DNA of 64,000 bases from Luidia sarsii (lineage: Eukaryota; Echinodermata; Asteroidea; Paxillosida; Luidiidae): NCBI GenBank assembly GCA_949987565.1, contig OX465111.1:646001-710000 (forward strand). The letters are read 5' to 3'. Positions 46,755 through 57,200 of this stretch are shown piece by piece. A model generated the notes under the pieces. That model saw only the letters and a program-made list of their open reading frames with translations. It had not been told where the DNA came from and made no database searches. The position numbers were made by a program, and so were the translations under genes. The first letter of the stretch is position 1; every line of letters begins with the position of its first letter.

Positions 46755-47536
46755 AACTGCACAAAATCTTGTGAACATTATCATTTAATTGTGTTAGTAT
46801 AAATTTCATGTCTGTTCAAGTCATCCTTATTTGTGTTTTTTTTAAGGTTCAATTAATACATGTCTTTTGCAGGCCACTGTAGATTTCATTCCACTGTGGG
46901 GGATCCATTGTGTGTTGTTCTAGGGGAGGCAGTCCATGTGCTTTGTGCATGGGCAGGGCATGGAATGCTGACCATGCATGGTGCTGTGCATAGCACATTT
47001 GCATCACACAGCCCAAGAATGCAACTGATGAAGAATCTGATGGTCAGAGAAGCTCTTGGATTCTCTGACCTCAGAAATCTGGGCAGAACAAGTCCCTTTA
47101 TTTGCATAAACCACAAATGGAAGATTGTCATGTGTGGAAGGGGAGAGGCAGTGTGGTTGAGGTACTTGGTATGCCATATCAGGGGGAGGTGGTTCACAGC
47201 ATGTCCATGTCTCTATATCCCTTCAAACATGGCCTCCGATGGGGAATAGCCAGGGAATACCATCCAATTGCCCGTGTGAATGTTACCAACACTACCAGTG
47301 ATCTTACTGACTGCATGGAACACACTATATCACAGTACCCAGTGGATCTTCATGTGTACCTTATGGAGGCCCAGTGATATTTAAAACTCGGACTGTCGGA
47401 GGCATATCTATGTTCAATGTCGGCCAATAATCGCAGTAGACCATACTGAGTGTATCCTACCTCCTTCAAGACCCAACTCATCCTGGATAGAAGCGTAAGT
47501 TACAAAAAAACAACATTTAATTGAATAATAACATTC

Positions 47537-47720
47537 AAAATTTAGTGGGCCTGACATTTTGATCCTAGCAGGACCTTTCTCAAAGTCAAAGCGACAAGGA
47601 TAAAACAGATTCATGTACACGAATGTACACACACATCAAAACGTCAGGCCCACTAAATTTTGAGATTTGCATTTTGGTAATTTTAGTCAGTAAGCAGTTT
47701 GCAACATTTTTGTATATCAC
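47537..47720. repeat. GTCAGG fold-back family copy with spacer
   Basis: Left arm TTTAGTGGGCCTGACA, a 70-bp spacer, right arm AACGTCAGGCCCACTAAA followed by the complete tail to TTGCAACATTTTTGTA. Confidence 0.8.
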
Positions 47721-47764
47721 TTTGAATATTAACCTGTGAGGTTTTAGAGTTGTATACAGAAATT

Positions 47765-48245
47765 GTTTGCAAACTTGAACCTGAGACCTCTGGTTTTGCA
47801 TACCAGCGCTCTTCCCTTCTGAGCTATCCAGCCCTTAGATGTTGGCCTTCCCTAATAGTCAACTAGTCTTTGCTGGGGTGGGGGCGCCAGTCAGAAGCAA
47901 TTCAACCATTAACTGCCGTATATCTCCAGGGATCACAGCCCCACTTTCATTCAAATGCAAACCAAAAATTGTTGTAAAACTTAAATAATACAGCGGTTCA
48001 GGGATCACCCTGCTTTTATAATTCGCAGTGGCTGTTGTTACGGCAGTCGTCCGTGTGGTTCCCTGACTTCACAGTATTTGTCAGGATGTTTAGCTCTTTG
48101 AACCAGACTATCAGCTAATAGACTGGTTCAACCAGCCTGCAATGCTGACGAAATACAATCAAGTCAGGGAACCACACGGACGACTGCCGTAACAACAGCC
48201 ACTGCGTTTATAATTTCAATCAAACAAATTATAAACCAGTTGACT
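47765..48245 (-). repeat. tRNA-like SINE copy split by a MITE
   Basis: The SINE runs 47765-48015 and resumes after the MITE at 48216. Confidence 0.75.
48025..48206. mobile_element. Second copy of the CGCAGTGGC MITE, inserted in a SINE
   Basis: 182 bp, nearly identical to the copy at 17782 with the core inverted. Flanked by TTTATAATT at 48016-48024 and 48207-48215. It interrupts a minus-oriented SINE. Confidence 0.9.
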
Positions 48246-49194
48246 TTGCAATGTAATTTTCTGCTAGTTAGAACCTACAGAAAGTGCATTGTGAATCATG
48301 AGTGGGTTAACCAATAGTTAAACCTTCCCACATGAAGTTCAACAGAATCCAGGGAAATGACTAATGTGAAAATACCGAATGTTCCAAATATAGCATCTGT
48401 CCTAAATAAGACCAGCATAATCTATGAATATTCAAATTAACTTGCAAAATACTCTTTCAAAATACCATGAGAAGTTTGTTTTATAAGATTTTATTAGAAA
48501 TCAGAATAAGCTTGCAAATTTGTTGCCAAGCTATCCAAATAGACATATAGGATATTACCTTTTCATCAGACATGCCCAGTATTTGCATTGTGCATCCCAG
48601 ACATAAAAAATTAGAAACAAAGAGTTATGCTGTTTGCATCTTCATGTACCAGTAATGTACACTTCACATGATTATAGGAGTTTTGATCGTTTTAAATACA
48701 TAAATAATGCTCTAAATCCGTGCAGTATGTTGTGTACATAACACCATACAGGCTGACTATTTCACTGGTTCCCATGTACTGGGAATGAAGCAAGCCTATG
48801 CACCATGTGCTAATACAACTGGTGCCCTGCTACATCAAGAAAACAATGGCTTCAGCAATATAGTAAAGCATTCCTTTCTCCATGATTAAAGTGACCATAT
48901 TTTAGAACTGTCAGTAGGGAGATTTTACTCCTGCACCTTTTTGTGATTTCTTATCATTTCTATTATAAATGGTTACCCAAATAATATAGGATTAGTATCA
49001 TTTGAATGTACATAGCAGATAGCACCACCATAACTACCAACAATATGCTCCAAATTTAGGCACAGAGTTGGTGCTATAAGGTCATTTAGAAAAGGTGGGA
49101 TTCAAAGAGGAAGAGTCACAACTGAAGCACAAACAAAATATGAAATCAATTTAAAAGAAAAAGAAAAAAGGACAACTTTTCTGAAAAAAAAATT

Positions 49195-49300
49195 GAAAAA
49201 ATCAAAAGAAAATCTGACTGTCTCAGTAATTGAACCAGAGACTTCTGGCTTAATGAGCCAGTGCTCTAACCAGTTAGTAACCATCTGAGTTACCTATCCT
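49195..49300 (-). repeat. Degenerate tRNA-like repeat
   Basis: CTGACTGTCTCAGTAATTGA, then GAGCCAGTGCTCTAACCAGT; resembles the SINE end but is diverged. Confidence 0.4.
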
Positions 49301-49814
49301 GTAGAGCTATCCTAACTAAGAGCGTCCAGCCATACGTACATCATCTAAATCTTAAGTCTTTAGGGAAAAAACAGTATAAATCCCTTTTAACCATTCATTT
49401 ATGTACAAAATGTTGGTGGTATGAAAACACGATGTGCTAATTCAAATTAATAAAAAAAATATCTTATTTTCTGTATCAAAACATATATACTATATGGAGA
49501 TGCTTGCTATACGTGGATCAAAATTGCATAAGGAAGATTTAAAATCCTCACAAGATAATGCTGAGTATGACCATGAAATCATGGACCATTTCGCGGTGAA
49601 TTTGTCAAGAGTGATCTGTCTTGAGAGTGATTGTGGCTCTCAGACTCAGAATATTCCAGGGGGAACCCTGTCTTAAAAAAAGATGGTCATAAGGGAGAAA
49701 AGTATCTCACCAATGCCAATGTTGGCCCAATTCCTTGACTTGTATCTGTGTTGAATTCCAGTTCTGTCTCTGAATGACTTAAGAACTAGGAGTAATTTTC
49801 ATACCCTCCCTTCT

Positions 49815-50037
49815 CTCTTTCCTTTCCTTTCCCTTCCTTTCCTTTCCCTTCCCTTCCCTTCCCTTCCCTTCCCTTCCCTTCCCTTCCCTTCCCTTCCCTT
49901 CCCTTCCCTTCCCTTCCCTTCCCTTCCCTTCCCTTCCCTTCCCTTCCCTTCCCTTCCCTTCCCTTCCCTTCCCTTCCCTTCCCTTCCCTTCCCTTCCCTT
50001 CCCTTCCCTTCCCTTCCCTTCCCTTCCCTTCCCTTCT
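49815..50037. repeat. (CCCTT)n microsatellite, about 40 copies
   Basis: Nearly pure CCCTT pentamers. Confidence 0.95.
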
Positions 50038-50207
50038 GTTTCAATCCTTGCCTGTTTATCAGGGGCCTTTGAGAGAGTTCTTGCAAGGATCAAAACACCA
50101 GTCTCCCCTCCCCCTCAAAACTCTAAGACGCACACTTTTGATTATATGTCAGTAAGAAGTTTGCAACATTTTTGCAAAAATTGAAGTGAGAGAATATTAA
50201 ATATTCT

Positions 50208-50213
50208 TTATTT
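50208..50213 (-). terminator. Possible polyadenylation signal of the NOXA1-like gene
   Basis: AATAAA on the minus strand (TTTATT on plus) about 1.0 kb downstream of the TAG at 51235..51233. The interval 50214-51232 would then be 3' UTR; it has no coding potential. Confidence 0.45.
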
Positions 50214-51232
50214 GTAAACGAAACTTAGCACACTTTGGCAGTTCACTGAACAAAAAAGAGAGAGGCGACTGAAATAACCTTAAAGTTCCCTTAAACCAGC
50301 AGAACCTGTATAAGGCGTGGCACACGGAAATATATCAAACATCGTTGATGGAAAATTACACGTAATCTGATACACTAAGTACATGTACATGTACATGTCT
50401 AGCTGTACAAAAACACCTGGAAGCTATATATCATAATTGACCACTGGAAATAATTCAAAGCATCAGTTTAAAATAATGATGCCATTTTCATACAAAAAGT
50501 GCACCAGAGTGCGCTAACAACTTGGAGTTGGTCTCCTAAAGATACTTCATAGTTTTCACTTTGGAATGGAATGTTACCAAAACAATTACTCTGTACTGAA
50601 AAGGGATGTGGACATCTCTACATATTGGTAGTACTTTGAAACTTCATACATGTAGATTAACTATAGGCCAAACTGAATCATCTTGTTGCCATAGCAACCA
50701 TCAATGGCCGTCCTTGCTTTTAGACAAGCAACGATTGATTCTGTAGTGCGTACTATTGGTGAATATCATTCATTTTAGGCTGCTAAAGATAGACGTTAAA
50801 TGAGTTTCTACGTATATGACTGTATCTTACAAAAACACACATACACAATCTACATACAGTAATGTGTGTAACAGACTTTCATTAGGTTCTATCTGAATGC
50901 CATAGAATACTGTACACTGCTTTGAATGTCATAAATATGGTTTGTGAATCATGTCTGATGCATAGGATAGTTATACACTCCATGCATTATCCATGCGTGA
51001 ACATACATATTCATGAATTCATTACCAAATCAGTCCTCATGAATAATGCATAGATTGGGTACATATCTATGCATTATTAATTTTTCAGCCATTCATATTC
51101 AATATGGTCTACAGTTGGACAGTTGCCAATTGATCTGGTGCCTGGTTGCTAGGGGGATTCTCTGTACTGGTTGGACCACAGGGTAGTCAGGGGACCGTTC
51201 CTCAGCTGACCTCATAGATGGTGGGGGAGGGG

Positions 51233-54200
51233 CTATTGCGGCGGGGCAGCCCGGGGGAGTTCCTGAACGGCGGACTGGGGGAACTTGCCCCTCTTGCCTC
51301 CGTACTCTCCTTCCAATATCCCATCGCCAACTACAAAAGAAAGAATACACATTTCTTTAAACGAAAAAACACAAACAAACGAGGCAATACTCTCTTAGAT
51401 CAACCAATTATCTAGTTCCTCCCCTCCTGCCTTTCCACTACTGGCAGTCTCCCTCTTGGGCTGATTGGGTGCCATGAAATTTGAGGGCTGTGAAAGATGA
51501 AGTCTAGTGAGTGAAACCATTGCTGGAATCACTATGCAAGATCTTTGACTATCCACAAGTTAAAGTGCCTTATGTAAAAACATAAAGGCACAGTTTAATT
51601 GATCGTAGGTCACAATGAGTTTGAAATCAAAGTACATGAAGCAGTTCAAACTGATTGTGCACAACAAAATGGCAGGCTATCTCTCCAAGGATTTGCACCC
51701 TAGATTTTTTTCAGATTTCAATATTTGCAACCTTTCTGTTTACATAGAAGTGTGTAAATTTGCAGGCTTCCTCATTCATGAAATGAATTATTTCTTGCTC
51801 TTGTGATCCCTGAGCTGCTGTAGCCAGGTTTACACCAACTAGTTGTTTGCATCTGAATGAAAGCGGGGGTGTGATCCCTGGAGATATACGGCAGTTAATG
51901 GTTGAATTGCTTCTGACTGGCGCCCCCACCCCGGCAAAGACTAGTTGACTATTTAGGAAGGTAATAGGTTTTTTTTTCTCAGAGAAAAGAATAGCCCCTG
52001 CACTGCAAAAACTAAACGCAGTCAACGGTATTTTGGAAGTGCAGTTTAAGGTTAATGTGTGGCACTCAAAAAATGTGCTTTTCCCAAGATGTACCAATTT
52101 TGAAATTGCCACATTTAGCTGGTGAATTTGTGTGAGAGAATGGTGAAATGGAAGGGAGTGTGATACAAGTACCAGAAACTATTACCCATTACTCACAGGA
52201 AAATTGAGAGGGTCTGCCATTTCAATCCTAGCAGGAGCTTTCTCAAAGGCCTTCCTTTGAGAAAGCTCCTGCTAAGATCAGAGCACAAGCAGTTGATTTC
52301 ACCAGACTCATCGTACCTTACAATCAATTGCACCACAATGAGCGATGCACAGAAACCACAAAGCATTATCACAACTTACGACAGGTTATGTTTATCCATC
52401 GCAAGTTGCCTGGCAACCGCAAAGCCCTAAGAATCGAGACCACCGGTCGATTTCATCCAACTCATTGTGACCTACGATCAATTGCAAGACGATGCACAGA
52501 ACCCATACATCCTAACACGACTTATGACTGGTTACCAATCAGAAGTTAAGTTATGATGCATCGTAAGGCTTTGTAAAATCAACACCTAGCCCTCTGTAGC
52601 TTAGAAGAATGTGCATTTTTGGGGTGAGTTTAAGTCAGTGAGAAGCGAGTACCACTTTAACTATTCTAGGTTTAAATCCTGCAGTGGCTTGAGTGAAGGT
52701 ACGAGATGCAAAACAGTGGTCTTTTGTGCGTGGCGTGATTAAGAGGTTAAAGTGTGTTGGGGGTTAAGACAACCTTTTCGACACTCCCTAATGATTTCTC
52801 CTCGGCTAAAGCTGAGCTCCTTCTCATCCTCCCCAATGTAGCTCTGCACGGCCACCATGGAGTCTGTGGGCTGACTCTATGGAGACGATGGGTTAGCAAT
52901 GGGTTAGTCAACATGACAAACGCAAAACCGTTATTCCATTATTGTTACTGATCTTGCAAACAAACAAAATAAAATTAAATAGCAGGTATGGGGGCAAGAT
53001 ATTTCCTGTAATTTGAAGAGCTTGAGGTACCAGCAGTGACTCAATGAATAAATGAGTTTGGTTTTAAATATGATATGATTTTGCACCAAGGAGAATGTAT
53101 GTTTGCCCTACTGAATGTGTAATTCATTTGAAAAACGGCAAATCAAACTTTTGACTGGAGTGAGTCTTGAACTAGAGACCTCTGGTTCTACATACCAGTG
53201 CTCTTACCATCTGAGCTATCCAGCCCTTAGATGGTGGCCTTCCCTAATAGTCAACTAGTCTTTGGCACACCAGTGCTCTTACCATCTGAGCTATCCAGCC
53301 CTTAGATGGTGACCTTCCCTAATAGTCAACTAGTCTTTGGCACACCGGCGCTCTTACCATCTGAGCTATCCAGCCCTTAGATGGTGGCCTTCCCTAATAG
53401 TCAACTAGTCTTTGGCACACCAGTGCTCTTACCATCTGAGCTATCCAGCCCTTAGATGGTGGCCTTCCCTAATAGTCAACTAGTCTTTGGCACACCAGTG
53501 CTCTTACCATCTGAGCTATCCAGCCCTTAGATGGTGGCCTTCCCTAATAGTCAACTAGTCTTTGGCATACCAGTGCTCTTACCATCTGAGCTATCCAGCC
53601 CTTAGATGGCGGCCTTCCCTAATAGTCAACTAGTCTTTGGCACACCAGTGCTCTTACCATCTGAGCTATCCAGCCCTTAGATGGTGGCCTTCCCTAATAG
53701 TCAACTAGTCTTTGGCACACCAGTGCTCTTACCATCTGAGCTATCCAGCCCTTAGATGGTGACCTTCCCTAATAGTCAACTAGTCTTTGGCACACCGGCG
53801 CTCTTACCATCTGAGCTATCCAGCCCTTAGATGGTGGCCTTCCCTAATAGTCAACTAGTCTTTGGCACACCAGTGCTCTTACCATCTGAGCTATCCAGCC
53901 CTTAGATGGTGGCCTTCCCTAATAGTCAACTAGTCTTTGGCACACCAGTGCTCTTACCATCTGAGCTATCCAGCCCTTAGATGGTGGCCTTCCCTAATAG
54001 TCAACTAGTCTTTGGCATACCAGTGCTCTTACCATCTGAGCTATCCAGCCCTTAGATGGCGGCCTTCCCTAATAGTCAACTAGTCTTTGGCACACCAGTG
54101 CTCTTACCATCTGAGCTATCCAGCCCTTAGATGGTGGCCTTCCCTAATAGTCAACTAGTCTTTGGCACACCAGTGCTCTTACCATCTGAGCTATCCAGCC

Positions 54201-57200
54201 CTTAGATGGCGGCCTTCCCTAATAGTCAACTAGTCTTTGGCACACCAGTGCTCTTACCATCTGAGCTATCCAGCCCTTAGATGGTGGCCTTCCCTAATAG
54301 TCAACTAGTCTTTGGCACACCAGTGCTCTTACCATCTGAGCTATCCAGCCCTTAGATGGCGGCCTTCCCTAATAGTCAACTAGTCTTTGGCACACCAGTG
54401 CTCTTACCATCTGAGCTATCCAGCCCTTAGATGGTGGCCTTCCCTAATAGTCAACTAGTCTTTGGCACACCAGTGCTCTTACCATCTGAGCTATCCAGCC
54501 CTTAGATGGCGGCCTTCCCTAATAGTCAACTAGTCTTTGGCACACCAGTGCTCTTACCATCTGAGCTATCCAGCCCTTAGATGGTGGCCTTCCCTAATAG
54601 TCAACTAGTCTTTGGCACACCAGTGCTCTTACCATCTGAGCTATCCAGCCCTTAGATGGTGGCCTTCCCTAATAGTCAACTAGTCTTTGGCACACCAGTG
54701 CTCTTACCATCTGAGCTATCCAGCCCTTAGATGGTGGCCTTCCCTAATAGTCAACTAGTCTTTGGCACACCAGTGCTCTTACCATCTGAGCTATCCAGCC
54801 CTTAGATGGTGGCCTTCCCTAATAGTCAACTAGTCTTTGGCACACCAGTGCTCTTACCATCTGAGCTATCCAGCCCTTAGATGGTGGCCTTCCCTAATAG
54901 TCAACTAGTCTTTGGCACACCAGTGCTCTTACCATCTGAGCTATGCAGCCCTTAGATGGTGGCCTTCCCTAATAGTCAACTAGTCTTTGGCACACCAGTG
55001 CTCTTACCATCTGAGCTATCCAGCCCTTAGATGGTGGCCTTCCCTAAAAGTCAACTAGTCTTTGGCACACCAGTGCTCTTACCATCTGAGCTATCCAGCC
55101 CTTAGATGGTGGCCTTCCCTAATAGTCAACTAGTCTTTGGCACACCAGTGCTCTTACCATCTGAGCTATCCAGCCCTTAGATGGTGGCCTTCCCTAATAG
55201 TCAACTAGTCTTTGGCACACCAGTGCTCTTACCATCTGAGCTATCCAGCCCTTAGATGGTGGCCTTCCCTAATAGTCAACTAGTCTTTGGCACACCAGTG
55301 CTCTTACCATCTGAGCTATCCAGCCCTTAGATGGTGGCCTTCCCTAATAGTCAACTAGTCTTTGGCACACCAGTGCTCTTACCATCTGAGCTATCCAGCC
55401 CTTAGATGGTGGCCTTCCCTAATAGTCAACTAGTCTTTGGCACACCAGTGCTCTTACCATCTGAGCTATCCAGCCCTTAGATGGTGGCCTTCCCTAATAG
55501 TCAACTAGTCTTTGGCACACCAGTGCTCTTACCATCTGAGCTATCCAGCCCTTAGATGGTGGCCTTCCCTAATAGTCAACTAGTCTTTGGCACACCAGTG
55601 CTCTTACCATCTGAGCTATCCAGCCCTTAGATGGTGACCTTCCCTAATAGTCAACTAGTCTTTGGCACACCAGCGCTCTTCCATCTGAGCTATCCAGCCC
55701 TTAGATGGTGGCCTTCCCTAATAGTCAACTAGTCTTTGGCACACCAGTGCTCTTACCATCTGAGCTATCCAGCCCTTAGATGGCGGCCTTCCCTAATAGT
55801 CAACTAGTCTTTGGCACACCAGTGCTCTTACCATCTGAGCTATCCAGCCCTTAGATGGTGGCCTTCCCTAATAGTCAACTAGTCTTTGGCACACCAGTGC
55901 TCTTACCATCTGAGCTATCCAGCCCTTAGATGGTGGCCTTCCCTAATAGTCAACTAGTCTTTGGCACACCAGTGCTCTTACCATCTGAGCTATCCAGCCC
56001 TTAGATGGTGGCCTTCCCTAATAGTCAACTAGTCTTTGGCACACCAGTGCTCTTACCATCTGAGCTATCCAGCCCTTAGATGGTGGCCTTCCCTAATAGT
56101 CAACTAGTCTTTGGCACACCAGTGCTCTTACCATCTGAGCTATCCAGCCCTTAGATGGTGGCCTTCCCTAATAGTCAACTAGTCTTTGGCACACCAGTGC
56201 TCTTACCATCTGAGCTATGCAGCCCTTAGATGGTGGCCTTCCCTAATAGTCAACTAGTCTTTGGCACACCAGTGCTCTTACCATCTGAGCTATCCAGCCC
56301 TTAGATGGTGGCCTTCCCTAATAGTCAACTAGTCTTTGGCACACCAGTGCTCTTACCATCTGAGCTATCCAGCCCTTAGATGGTGGCCTTCCCTAATAGT
56401 CAACTAGTCTTTGGCACACCAGTGCTCTTACCATCTGAGCTATCCAGCCCTTAGATGGTGGCCTTCCCTAATAGTCAACTAGTCTTTGGCACACCAGTGC
56501 TCTTACCATCTGAGCTATCCAGCCCTTAGATGGTGACCTTCCCTAATAGTCAACTAGTCTTTGGCACACCAGCGCTCTTCCATCTGAGCTATCCAGCCCT
56601 TAGATGGTGGCCTTCCCTAATAATCAACTAGTCTCTGCTGGGGTTGGGGCGCCGGTCAGAAGCATTCAACATGTAATTCATTTGTTTGATTGAAATTTTT
56701 AAAAAGCTGCATCCACTTTATGTGATTCCCGAACTGCTGTAGCCAGGTTAAAAAAAAATTGTTTGCATCTGAATGAAAGCGGGGGTGTGATCCCTGGAGA
56801 TATGCGGCAGTTAATGATTGAATTGCTTCTGACTGGCAAAGCAAAGGTAGTTGACTATTTAGGCAAGAAGCCCAATACTGTAATGGCTGGATAGCTCAGG
56901 TGGTATGAGCACTGGTACAATCAACCAGAGGTCTCGACTTCTTGTCCCATTGCTGTCAGTTTGTCTTGAATATTTTGCCAAATTGAAATTCACGACAATT
57001 TCAAAACTATCGGCCTTGTTCTCTTTGTTACTGTGGCATTGCTCATGAATTAGGTATTTGTATTATATCTTTGTACAGTTGACTCTTATCTGCAAATAGT
57101 TTGAGATGATTTTATATTATAGCTTTTCACCGTATTCGATATGGATATGATGTGGATTGTGCAAACACTGTACGATACCAACGGATATGATATTTGAAGC

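Larger units (their letters stand above)
46780..50190. other. Intergenic DNA between the convergent TRUB2 and NOXA1-like genes
   Basis: Contains weak overlapping open frames on plus at 46860-47249 and 47102-47377 (130 and 91 residues, no recognised domain), fold-back repeats, a SINE split by another element and a (CCCTT)n tract. AT-rich and otherwise featureless from 48250 to 49800. Confidence 0.6.

Noticed and set aside
49779..50093. Lys/Gly/Arg/Glu repeat protein
   Set aside because: Translation of the (CCCTT)n microsatellite.
53192..56634. CRISPR array or tRNA gene cluster
   Set aside because: Units are contiguous with no unique spacers, and each has only an A-box half of a tRNA-like sequence; no unit can fold as a tRNA.
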